From SHZI01 sp964371995 (lineage in GTDB: Bacteria > Pseudomonadota > Gammaproteobacteria > Steroidobacterales > GCA-2729495), in NCBI GenBank assembly GCA_964371995.1, contig CAYJPG010000052.1:1-18406 (forward strand): 18,406 bases of DNA. Reading direction: 5' to 3'. The position numbers were made by a program, and so were the translations under genes. Below, piece by piece: positions 8,188 to 15,551 of this stretch (the stretch's first letter is position 1; each line of letters opens with the position of its first letter). The notes under the pieces are model-generated. The model searched no databases and was not told where the DNA came from. It saw nothing but the letters and a program-made list of their open reading frames with translations.

Positions 8188-8847
8188 ATGAGCGTTTCGA
8201 GAATTCGCTTGATGCCGCATGCGGTCATGCCTGGACTGCTGGTGTCCCTGTTCGCGATGGCAGCTTTTGCAGGCACTGCCAATGACGCCACAAGCGCGCC
8301 GGCAGCGGACAAGGTTGCGACCGAGTCGGCGATCTTCGCCGGTGGCTGTTTCTGGTGCATGGAGCCTCCGTTCGACAAGCTGGCGGGCGTCATCTCGACC
8401 ACTTCCGGCTATATCGGAGGCAAGCTTGTCGATCCTGGTTACGAGCAAGTCTCGGCCGGCAGCACCGGACACGCCGAGGCGGTCAAAGTGGTCTTTGATC
8501 CCGCCAAAATCAGCTACACGCAGTTGCTCGACGTGTATTGGCACAACGTCGATCCGTTCGCGATCGACGAGCAGTTCTGCGATCACGGCGACCAGTACCG
8601 CACGGCGATCTTCACCAGCGGTCCGGAGCAGCTGCGTCTTGCCGAGCAGAGCAAGCACGCGCTCGAAGCCTCGGCGCGTTTCGACAAGCCTATCGTCACC
8701 CGGATCGTCCCCGCCCCGACCTTCTATCCAGCCGAGGGCTATCATCAGGATTACTATCAGAAGAATCCTGTCCGCTACAAATTCTATCGATACAGCTGTG
8801 GACGTGATGCCCGCCTGGAGCAGATCTGGGGCAGCTCGGGACACTGA
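8188..8847 (+). CDS. msrA: Peptide-methionine (S)-S-oxide reductase MsrA with export signal
   Basis: Reduces the S form of methionine sulfoxide in proteins and repairs oxidative damage. The 219-residue product has the catalytic GGCFWCME motif (Cys54, with Cys57 next to it), the substrate pocket segments GYIGG and STGHAEAV, HNVDPFAIDEQFCDHGDQYR, and FYPAEGYHQDYY near the C-terminus; YSC offers a possible resolving Cys. Unlike cytosolic MsrA, it begins with a basic and then hydrophobic leader ending AAFA|GT (cleavage predicted after residue 28), so it should act in the periplasm. I chose the ATG at 8188, which has GAGGAG 6 bases upstream, over the TTG at 8182. No MsrB domain or gene is present. 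How it would be re-reduced in the periplasm is not shown here. Confidence 0.93.
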   Translation: MSVSRIRLMPHAVMPGLLVSLFAMAAFAGTANDATSAPAADKVATESAIFAGGCFWCMEPPFDKLAGVISTTSGYIGGKLVDPGYEQVSAGSTGHAEAVKVVFDPAKISYTQLLDVYWHNVDPFAIDEQFCDHGDQYRTAIFTSGPEQLRLAEQSKHALEASARFDKPIVTRIVPAPTFYPAEGYHQDYYQKNPVRYKFYRYSCGRDARLEQIWGSSGH

Positions 8848-8952
8848 TTCGCCGACTTCGACAGCTCGGCGGGCCACCTGTCGGCTCGTCCTGTGTCGGG
8901 CATGACACCGCTCCGGATTTAGTCAATGTTGAAATCAGCCAGGGGAACGACG

Positions 8953-9801
8953 ATGACCTACAAACCACCTGTCATATGGACCTGGGATAAGAAAAGTGGC
9001 GGAAAATTTTCCAACATTAATCGGCCGGTCGCGGGTGCTACGCACGAAAAGCAGCTAGCCGTGGGCAAACACCCCTTACAGCTCTATTCGTTGGCAACAC
9101 CAAACGGCGTAAAAATTACCGTAATGCTCGAGGAATTGCTGGCCCTGGGGCATTCTGGCGCTGAGTACGATGCATGGCTTATCGATATCAACGAAGGCGA
9201 CCAGTTTTCCAGCGGCTTTGTTGAGTTGAATCCAAACTCAAAGATTCCGGTCATGGTGGACCGCAGTACGGCGCCGCCGACACGAATATTCGAGTCCGGC
9301 TCCATTCTGCTTTATCTGGCCGAAAAGTTCGGCGCGTTCCTTTCAGCCAACCCCACCACGCGCACCGAGTCACTGAGCTGGTTATTCTGGCAGATGGGCA
9401 GCGCTCCATTTCTGGGCGGTGGTTTCGGCCACTTCTATAACTACGCGCCGACAAAAATCGAATATGCGATCGACCGCTTTTCCATGGAAGTAAAGCGCCA
9501 GCTCGACGTGCTGGACCGCAGGCTGGCGGACAATGCTTTCCTTGCTGGCAATGATTACAGCATTGCTGACATTGCCGCCTGGCCCTGGTACGGCGCGCTG
9601 GCTCTTGGAAGGCTTTATGAAGCCGGTGAGTTCTTGCAAGTACAGACTTATGACAACGTACAGCGCTGGGCGAAGGAGATCGACAGCCGTCCCGCGGTAA
9701 AGCGCGGTCGCATGGTCAACCGCGTCTGGGGCGCTCCGGAAGAACAACTACGTGAAAGGCACGATGCCAGCGATTTCGACAAGCTGACGCATGTCTCGTG
9801 A
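8953..9801 (+). CDS. yghU: Glutathione S-transferase family, YghU-like disulfide-bond oxidoreductase
   Basis: Nu-class glutathione transferase relative of E. coli YghU, which shows glutathione-dependent disulfide-bond reductase and organic peroxidase activity. The 282 residues follow YghU closely from end to end: the N-terminal WTWDKKSGGKFSNINRP extension, the thioredoxin-like domain with HPLQLYSLATPNGVK (the T-P-N stretch takes the place of the usual catalytic Ser/Cys/Tyr in this class), NPNSKIPVM and FESGSILLYLAEKFG, then the helical domain with FLGGGFGHFY and AGNDYSIADIAAWPW, and the C-terminal ERHDASDF. The ATG at 8953 is preceded by AGGGGA at 6 bases; the ATG at 8926 would add nine residues absent from the family. 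It follows msrA by 105 bp. The 54-bp gap to the convergent malic enzyme gene shows no hairpin. Confidence 0.94.
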   Translation: MTYKPPVIWTWDKKSGGKFSNINRPVAGATHEKQLAVGKHPLQLYSLATPNGVKITVMLEELLALGHSGAEYDAWLIDINEGDQFSSGFVELNPNSKIPVMVDRSTAPPTRIFESGSILLYLAEKFGAFLSANPTTRTESLSWLFWQMGSAPFLGGGFGHFYNYAPTKIEYAIDRFSMEVKRQLDVLDRRLADNAFLAGNDYSIADIAAWPWYGALALGRLYEAGEFLQVQTYDNVQRWAKEIDSRPAVKRGRMVNRVWGAPEEQLRERHDASDFDKLTHVS

Positions 9802-9855
9802 CAAGCGCGCCGCTCATAAGTTTCGATACATAACCATTCAACGTTCGGTCTGTAT

Positions 9856-11592
9856 TCATCCGGTCGTATAACGCCGGTAGTGCGGTTCCCAGATCATGTC
9901 GTCCAGGTGTTGTAGTCGCGCGGCGCTATCCAATGCCGCGATGCCTGGGTCTGCGCCCCCTTCTTCAATGGCGCACTCCATCACGGCCAGGGCGACAGAT
10001 CGAGATACTGATCGCAGACGTTTAGTCGCTGGAAACAGCAGACCCACCGCCAGCTCCGCATCTGTCACGGATCCTGCCAGCGCAACTACGGCGGCGTTGA
10101 TCATCCCGTCGGTTATGGCCCTGACCTTGGCTGCCAGCGCACCCAGGCCGAGTCCGGGGAAAACGAAAACGTTGTTGCCTTGGCCGATTTGATAGATTTT
10201 CCCGCGAAAGTGAACGGGGTCGAACGGACTGCCGGTGGCGACCAGCGCCTGGCCGTTAGTCCACGCGATCAGGTCGGCCGGCTGAGCCTCGGCGTAATCG
10301 GTCGGATTGGAGAACGGCAGAACGACTGGTCGCGGGCAGTGCGCGTGCATCGCTTCGATGATGGTCTGACTGAACGCGTCGGCCTGACCAGAGGTTCCGA
10401 CCAGCACCGTCGGCTTGAAGGCGAGCACTACCGAGAGCAGGTCGCGGTGCTCCGAATCCAGGCCCAAACCGGTCGCAAACTGCGTATCCCAGGCCAACTC
10501 GCGCTTGTATGTCTCGCGCACGCCGGGCCCGCGGACCAGCAAACCGTGGCTATCCAGCACTGCGATGGCATGGCGGGCTGCGTCACTGTCCAATCCTGCG
10601 GTCTCGAGCGCTGTTTTGAATTGCCTGGCGATACCGAGGCCGGCGGCGCCGGCACCGTAAATTACAATTCGCTGCTCGATGACCTTGGAGCCGGTGATTC
10701 GCAGCGCTGACATCATGCCAGCCGCGGCTACCGCACCAGTGCCCTGGATGTCATCGTTAAACGAAGGCACGACATTTCGATAGCGGTCCAAAATCATCAG
10801 CGCATTGTCCTTGCGGAAGTCTTCCCATTGCACAATGGCGGCTGGAAAAACCTGGCGGACTGCGCTGACGAACTCTTCGACCAAAGTCTCGTAATCGTCG
10901 CCACGCAAGCGGGAATGGGGCCAACCCAAATATAGCGGATCCTCCAGCAAATCCGGATTGTTGGTTCCGACATCCAGGCTCACTGGCAGGGCCATGACCG
11001 GGTGTATCCCCGCGCAGGCGCAATACAGGGCGAGCTTGCCAATCGAGATGGCGATTCCGCCCGCGCCCTGATCGCCAATGCCCAGAATCGATTCGTTATC
11101 CGTCACTACGAGCAGACGCACATCGAGGCCCCGCGAAGCGTTTTTCAGCACTTCCACCATACGGCCACGGTCGGCAGGCGTCACCCAAACACCGCGGGCG
11201 CGACGGAAGTGACGGCTGAACTGCCGTACCGCGATGCCTACCGTCGGGGTGTAGACGACCGGCATGAATTCCTCAAGATGATCGATAAGTACGCGGTAGA
11301 ACAGGTGCTCATTGCGGTCCTGCAAACCTGCCAGGCCGATATAACGTTCCATTGGATCCGTCTTGCGCGTTATTGATCCGTAGCTCCGTTGCGCCTGGAC
11401 AGTAATGTCATTCTGTTGATAGGGCAGCAGTCCATCCAGGCCCAATGCAGTGCGTTCATCGGCAGGAAACGCCGTACTCTTGTTCAACAGGGGATGGCGA
11501 ATCACGTCATCGCCGCGGACCGGAACCGACAATACCTCTGCGCGTGGATTGCTTGCATACCAGTTGAGTAAATCGGTCAATGCCTGGCTCAT
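9856..11592 (-). CDS. maeA: NAD-dependent malic enzyme
   Basis: Oxidative decarboxylation of malate to pyruvate, with NAD+ the likely cofactor, linking the TCA cycle with pyruvate metabolism. The 578 residues match the long SfcA/MaeA form rather than the multidomain MaeB form. Key sites are the catalytic Tyr114 in PVVYTPTVG, Lys186 in ISIGKLALY, the metal ligands in QWEDF (Glu257/Asp258) and FNDDIQGTG (279-287), the dinucleotide site IYGAGAAGLG (311-320), and further conserved blocks such as PLSNPT-like VLPFSNPTDYAEAQ and LVATGSPFDPV. The ATG at 11592 has AGGA 9 bases upstream. It lies 46 bp after the patatin gene on the same strand and could be co-transcribed with it, though a metabolic link is not obvious. 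NAD versus NADP preference is inferred from the family, not proven. Confidence 0.94.
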   Translation of the reverse strand: MSQALTDLLNWYASNPRAEVLSVPVRGDDVIRHPLLNKSTAFPADERTALGLDGLLPYQQNDITVQAQRSYGSITRKTDPMERYIGLAGLQDRNEHLFYRVLIDHLEEFMPVVYTPTVGIAVRQFSRHFRRARGVWVTPADRGRMVEVLKNASRGLDVRLLVVTDNESILGIGDQGAGGIAISIGKLALYCACAGIHPVMALPVSLDVGTNNPDLLEDPLYLGWPHSRLRGDDYETLVEEFVSAVRQVFPAAIVQWEDFRKDNALMILDRYRNVVPSFNDDIQGTGAVAAAGMMSALRITGSKVIEQRIVIYGAGAAGLGIARQFKTALETAGLDSDAARHAIAVLDSHGLLVRGPGVRETYKRELAWDTQFATGLGLDSEHRDLLSVVLAFKPTVLVGTSGQADAFSQTIIEAMHAHCPRPVVLPFSNPTDYAEAQPADLIAWTNGQALVATGSPFDPVHFRGKIYQIGQGNNVFVFPGLGLGALAAKVRAITDGMINAAVVALAGSVTDAELAVGLLFPATKRLRSVSRSVALAVMECAIEEGGADPGIAALDSAARLQHLDDMIWEPHYRRYTTG

Positions 11593-11638
11593 CGCTAAAG
11601 ATCCTTGGATATCAGTTGCATTTTGTCCTCGCCGTCTG

Positions 11639-13030
11639 TTACTTCACCAGCCCCGCAAGAAAGGACTGAAACTCAGGGGACTCGTCCAGTAGTCGTCCGG
11701 CCAGCGCGCGCAGATCATCGACCTGCCGGGCCTGCAGACTGATGGTAGTCGGCATGGCGTTAAACCGGTCCCGTTCCGCCGGATTGGCAATCTGATTGAA
11801 AGTGAGCACGGCGAAGTCAACTTTCACCTGAGGAGACCCGGCCGGCCGCATGGCATTGACGTGTTGCTCCCACATCAGGAATCCCTGCTTCGCGAGCGCT
11901 ACGGTTTCCGTGTTGAGTAGTCCAAGGGACGCATCGAAGGCGGCGCTGGTGGTGGCGATCAAGCCCGGATCGTTGCCCTTTCGTGACCAGTCGTAGACTT
12001 CGTAAACCTGCGCATTGGCCACCACGACCAACACGTGCCGGACACGCTGCAGTTGTTCAGGCGTGAACGCCCCGGCCATGTCCGGCACATTCCCGTTCTG
12101 CGTCACCGGGCTCATCATTGATCCGCGGACGCCAAGGTTGTCGGTGACGCCGCCGTCGACCAGTCGCAGGATCGGCATCCGCTTGGGGTCGGCGTAGCGT
12201 TCAAGTGCGCGGGCGACACTGTAGCGACGATCGAGGACGTGATCGTTCGCCAGTGCATCCACAACCCAGTCCTTGTGTCTCTGGGGACAGTCCGCATAGT
12301 TTCGCAAGGCCATCGGGGCGAATGCGGCAGGGACGGCCGACGAGGCCATGACGGCACTGGCCACCGGATAGTCGGACAGATTGGAACACAGGAAGTCGAA
12401 CTGCGGCTGGATGAAGGAAAATGTTGTCGCGTTGTTCAAGTCGCTGGCATTCAGGATGATAAAGGGGAGTCCGTTTCGTGACAGGTCGCTGAACGTGCTG
12501 TACCGGAAAAGTGTGCGATGCAGATGGGCCGCGACCAGGTCGCTCCGATTGTAGTCTCCTGCCGCGAGGGACAGCGCGTAATGCGGGCGCAGGAAGAGGG
12601 CAGCCAATTCTGATTGCCAGTCGCGATAGAGAAACTGCGGTACAAAGTCATCGAAGATTCGTTCACCGAATAGCCCGTAGTAGGCGGCCGTGTAGCTGCC
12701 ACCGGACACCGAGCTGATGACATTCACCTGATCAAGCAGGCGCTGTGGCTGACCGGCCACATTAACGATCGAATCGCGCAGCTTCTCCAGCACGCCGTAG
12801 CTGAAGGCGGCAGCGCGCGTACCGCCGCCAGAAAAGGCGAGGACCACAAAGACGTCGTCCTCTGGTTGAGGCATGTGATGCCTGAAATCATAAGCATCGG
12901 CAACAGGGGCCGCTGTGAGCGGGACGTTCCAGGTGCGAGTTGCGCAGCTGGTCAGGAAGGCGAGCACGAGCCACAACGTCAGCAACCGAATGGCCAGGTA
13001 TACCGGCTGGAACTCAGCTTGCATCGTCAT
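11639..13030 (-). CDS. Patatin-like phospholipase lipoprotein
   Basis: Predicted membrane-anchored lipid acyl hydrolase of the patatin family. The 463-residue product starts with a hydrophobic leader ending in the lipobox LTSC (Cys29); the next residue is Ala rather than Asp, which favours sorting to the outer membrane. The patatin fold is seen in FSGGGTRAAAFSYGV (oxyanion loop, about 67-80), SSVSGGSYTAA with the probable nucleophile Ser109, and DGGVTDNLGVRG with the catalytic Asp292. The classical GxSxG is changed to SVSGGS, as in cPLA2-like variants. The ATG at 13030 overlaps the stop of the upstream hydrolase as ATGA, which implies translational coupling; ATG 13024, with GGAAGA 6 bases upstream, is an alternative start. 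The substrate, phospholipid or other ester, is unknown. Confidence 0.87.
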   Translation of the reverse strand: MTMQAEFQPVYLAIRLLTLWLVLAFLTSCATRTWNVPLTAAPVADAYDFRHHMPQPEDDVFVVLAFSGGGTRAAAFSYGVLEKLRDSIVNVAGQPQRLLDQVNVISSVSGGSYTAAYYGLFGERIFDDFVPQFLYRDWQSELAALFLRPHYALSLAAGDYNRSDLVAAHLHRTLFRYSTFSDLSRNGLPFIILNASDLNNATTFSFIQPQFDFLCSNLSDYPVASAVMASSAVPAAFAPMALRNYADCPQRHKDWVVDALANDHVLDRRYSVARALERYADPKRMPILRLVDGGVTDNLGVRGSMMSPVTQNGNVPDMAGAFTPEQLQRVRHVLVVVANAQVYEVYDWSRKGNDPGLIATTSAAFDASLGLLNTETVALAKQGFLMWEQHVNAMRPAGSPQVKVDFAVLTFNQIANPAERDRFNAMPTTISLQARQVDDLRALAGRLLDESPEFQSFLAGLVK

Positions 13031-13785
13031 TCTTCCAGGTAGCGTGCCGCCCAACTCGCGATAACCTGACCAGCGTAGCGTGAATCGGCTGGTTTGCTGA
13101 GTAGATGATTTGCCCGGTCCAGGCTGATAAAGCTTTTCGGATGCAGCGCATGCTGAAAGATGCGTTGGGCATTGTCGATGCCAACCACGTCGTCCAGCGG
13201 CGAGTGCAAGACAAGGAGCGCACGCCGGAGACTGTGCAGATCATCAGTCAGATTCCTGTCGCGCACGTCCTCGACGAATCTCCGTCCGATACGAAAGGGC
13301 CGGCCTCCGAGACTTATCATCGCGCTGCCATTCTCGACGATGGTAGCAATCTCCCTGTCAAAGTGGTGCAACACATGACCGGGATCTGCCGGCGCGCCAA
13401 TCGTGGCGACCAGCCGGCATGAGGCGATTCGCGACGCCACTGCAATTGCTGCGGAGCCGCCCAGCGAATGACCGATCAGTATCTGGGGCGACTGATAGTT
13501 GGCGGCGAGGAATCCTGCGGCGTCTTCCAGGTCGTCAAGATTGCTGGAGAAGTCCGATTCTGCAAAGTCCCCCTCGCTCTCGCCGAGCCCGGTAAAGTCA
13601 AAACGCAGTACAGCAATGTTCTTGTCAGCAAGCGCCGTAGCGATATGCGTGGCAGCCTTGATGTTTCGCGTGCAGGTAAAGCAGTGGGCAAACAGGGCGA
13701 AAGCCCGGGGCGCGCTGCTCGCCGGCCACTCAATGTCGCCAGTGAGCACCAGCCCCTGCCGGTTCGGGAACTGAATCCGGCTCAT
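13027..13785 (-). CDS. Alpha/beta hydrolase (esterase/lipase-like)
   Basis: A 252-residue soluble alpha/beta-fold hydrolase without signal peptide. The catalytic triad is readable: Ser107 in the nucleophile elbow GHSLGGSA, an acid at Asp198 or Asp199 in HSPLDDVV, and His227 in RANHLL. The oxyanion region is AHCFTCTRN and the conserved block VLRFDFTGLGESEGDF is typical of the hydrolase type that elsewhere is often fused to a C-terminal OsmC domain; here that domain is absent. The ATG at 13785 follows an almost perfect ribosome site, the strongest in the window. Its stop overlaps the patatin lipoprotein start by four bases, so the two are probably made together and may act in one lipid or ester pathway. 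The substrate cannot be told. Confidence 0.9.
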   Translation of the reverse strand: MSRIQFPNRQGLVLTGDIEWPASSAPRAFALFAHCFTCTRNIKAATHIATALADKNIAVLRFDFTGLGESEGDFAESDFSSNLDDLEDAAGFLAANYQSPQILIGHSLGGSAAIAVASRIASCRLVATIGAPADPGHVLHHFDREIATIVENGSAMISLGGRPFRIGRRFVEDVRDRNLTDDLHSLRRALLVLHSPLDDVVGIDNAQRIFQHALHPKSFISLDRANHLLSKPADSRYAGQVIASWAARYLEE

Positions 13786-13790
13786 TCAAG

Positions 13791-13799
13791 ACCTCCTTT
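13791..13799 (-). promoter_or_regulatory. Near-perfect Shine-Dalgarno of the hydrolase gene
   Basis: On the minus strand, AAAGGAGGT lies 5 bases before the ATG at 13785. It fixes the start of the alpha/beta hydrolase and suggests strong translation of the coupled hydrolase-patatin pair. Confidence 0.7.
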
Positions 13800-13908
13800 A
13801 TTCCGCGCCTTTGATCGTTAGTCTCGGAACAGGGCAAATCCTTACTTTCAACAGCATGGTAGATTGAAGTGCTTCGACTGTCGGCCCAGTGTCGCGTCAC
13901 GTTGTAAG

Positions 13909-13923
13909 GATCGGTCTCCGATC
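13909..13923. promoter_or_regulatory. Inverted repeat between divergent hydrolase and DUF547 genes
   Basis: GATCGG-TCT-CCGATC, a perfect 6-bp inverted repeat with a 3-base centre, sits in the 182-bp gap between the two divergent genes, 44 bases before the DUF547 start. It could be a regulator-binding site or a small hairpin in the leader of the DUF547 transcript. No convincing -35/-10 pair could be assigned in this gap on either strand. Confidence 0.25.
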
Positions 13924-13967
13924 GTGACTAACTGTTATGCCGATGGGCGGCAGGAGGCGGTTTGACG

Positions 13968-14726
13968 ATGCGGATCTGGTTCAAGCGGTTGTTGCTGATG
14001 ATGGTGCTGATGCCGGCCATGGCGCCGGTGCTCGCCGCCGCGCCCGACTGGACACCCTACGCCCGGGTTCTCGACCATCACGTTCACGTCGACGCTGGTA
14101 GCACCTGGGTTGACTACGCTGCACTACGCAGCGACCCGGATTTCCTGCGATCGGTGCTCCTGATCGGGGATGCGAGGTTGCCCGACGGGGCATCGAGGGA
14201 CGAGCGCCTGGCGTACTACATCAACGCGTACAACATCCTCGCCATGAAGCTCGTGGCCGACAACTGGCCGGTCAAGAGCATTCGTGATGTCGGTGGCTTT
14301 CTCCGGCCCGTGTGGAAGATGCCAGCCGGACGCGTTGGTGGCCGCATGGTCAGCCTGGACGACATCGAGCACTCGGAGATTCGGCCTCTCGGTGAGCCGA
14401 GGATTCATTTTGCGATTGTGTGCGCCTCCAGGAGTTGTCCGGATCTGAGGCGCGAGCCTTATTCCGCGCTCAAGCTCAGCGCGCAGCTCGATGACCAGGC
14501 CAGGCACTTCCTGGCGGATCCGGGCAAGGGCGTTTCGCTGCGGTTGAAATCGGTGCGGGCCTCGCGCATCTTCGATTGGTTCGAGGAGGATTTTGCAAGT
14601 GCCGGCGGACCGCTGGCTTTCATCCGGCGGTATCGACCGGATCTCCCGCCCGGGCTGAACTTTGAGCCCGATCTCATCTATGACTGGTCGGTAAATGGCC
14701 CGCCTGCCACCCGGGGCGGCGGCTAG
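13968..14726 (+). CDS. DUF547-domain exported protein
   Basis: A 252-residue protein with a Sec-type leader (basic start MRIWFKR, hydrophobic core, cleavage probably after VLAAA near residue 25), so periplasmic or envelope-located. The DUF547 domain (PF04784) covers most of the rest: RLAYYINAYNILAMKLV (about 81-97), SLDDIEHSEIRPLGEPRIHF, the hallmark IVCASRSCPDLRREPY with Cys152 and Cys157, IFDWFEEDF and a YDWSVN end. AGGAGG lies 10 bases before the ATG at 13968; the TTG at 13962 is only 4 bases from it and less likely. The biochemical function of the domain is unknown to me. It begins a same-strand run with the TVP38/TMEM64 gene 15 bp downstream and the flavoprotein after that. Confidence 0.9.
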   Translation: MRIWFKRLLLMMVLMPAMAPVLAAAPDWTPYARVLDHHVHVDAGSTWVDYAALRSDPDFLRSVLLIGDARLPDGASRDERLAYYINAYNILAMKLVADNWPVKSIRDVGGFLRPVWKMPAGRVGGRMVSLDDIEHSEIRPLGEPRIHFAIVCASRSCPDLRREPYSALKLSAQLDDQARHFLADPGKGVSLRLKSVRASRIFDWFEEDFASAGGPLAFIRRYRPDLPPGLNFEPDLIYDWSVNGPPATRGGG

Positions 14727-14741
14727 CCCGTTGATTACCGC

Positions 14742-15476
14742 ATGAACTCCATCAAAGATCCCACACCGGGCAGTACAGGGCAGCCGGCCAGCGTCCGGAA
14801 GCGCCTGCTATTCCTTGCGATACTCGCACTGGCCGTCGCTGCCTTTCTGGTAGCCGGTGGTGCTGAATGGCTGAGCCCGGCGAAGCTGCAGGCTCGGCGT
14901 TTCGAGTTGCTGGCCTATGCCGAGACCCATTTCTGGAGCCTGTTCTTTGTCTGGGGCGCTGTGTACGTGGCGGCGGCTGCCTTCAGCATGCCGGGAGCCA
15001 CGGTGCTCTCGCTGTTGACCGGATTCCTGTTCGGTCGCGGTCCGGGGACGCTGCTCATCGTCGTGGCTGCGACGATTGGCGCTACTTTGCTTCTGGTGTC
15101 GGCTCGCTACCTGTTCGCCGATGCGGCGCGAAGCCGCCTCGAAAAAAATCCCCGGGCAGCGCGCCTGCTGGCAGGATTCGATCAGGGCGCCTTCAACTAC
15201 CTGCTCTTTCTTCGACTTGTCCCTGTCTTTCCATTCTGGCTGGTCAACCTGGCATCCGCTGTCACGCGGATCCCGGTGCGCACTTATATCCTCGGCACTG
15301 CAATCGGGATTCTTCCCGGCAGCTTCGTCTTCGCCAATCTCGGGAGCTCGCTTGGGGCTGTCGATTCCTTCAAGGGCCTCGTGTCCGGCGACGTGCTCAT
15401 TGCCCTGGGTTTGCTGGGCGTGCTGTCGTTGATCCCGATTCTTTTGAAGCGACGGAAAAGCGACGGTAACGATTGA
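14742..15476 (+). CDS. TVP38/TMEM64 family membrane protein (SNARE-associated/DedA-like fold)
   Basis: A 244-residue inner-membrane protein of PF09335, the VTT/DedA-related superfamily. It shows an N-terminal helix (about 21-40), a helix at 66-82, the re-entrant-type segment FSMPGATVLSLLTGFLFG (81-98), a helix at 103-121, the family signature FLRLVPVFPFWLVNLASAV (156-174) and a second re-entrant segment YILGTAIGILPGSFVFANLG (182-201), then a last helix before a Lys/Arg tail. Some relatives are proposed lipid scramblases or flippases; a role in transport or envelope lipid handling is inference. It lies 15 bp after the DUF547 gene and 75 bp before the flavoprotein gene. No clear ribosome site precedes the ATG, which may point to coupling with the gene before it. 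Confidence 0.9.
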   Translation: MNSIKDPTPGSTGQPASVRKRLLFLAILALAVAAFLVAGGAEWLSPAKLQARRFELLAYAETHFWSLFFVWGAVYVAAAAFSMPGATVLSLLTGFLFGRGPGTLLIVVAATIGATLLLVSARYLFADAARSRLEKNPRAARLLAGFDQGAFNYLLFLRLVPVFPFWLVNLASAVTRIPVRTYILGTAIGILPGSFVFANLGSSLGAVDSFKGLVSGDVLIALGLLGVLSLIPILLKRRKSDGND

Positions 15477-15551
15477 AACGCCAGACGTTATCGATTTTTC
15501 GAAGGTCTGATCTGACGCGGCCCCATTAGAAGTGGCACCTGGGAAAATGTA

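Noticed and set aside
8851..8870. GCCGA / TCGGC hairpin after msrA
   Set aside because: Five-bp stem with a 10-base loop and no T-tract; not distinguishable from chance.
9001..9012. Perfect 12-base palindrome GGAAAATTTTCC
   Set aside because: It lies inside the yghU coding region at conserved residues and is explained by codon choice; no partner site was found.
15482..15509. CAGAC / GTCTG inverted repeat with an inner TCGA-TTTT-TCGA in the gap before the flavoprotein
   Set aside because: Stems of 5 and 4 bp only, no T-run after them; too weak to call a terminator or attenuator.
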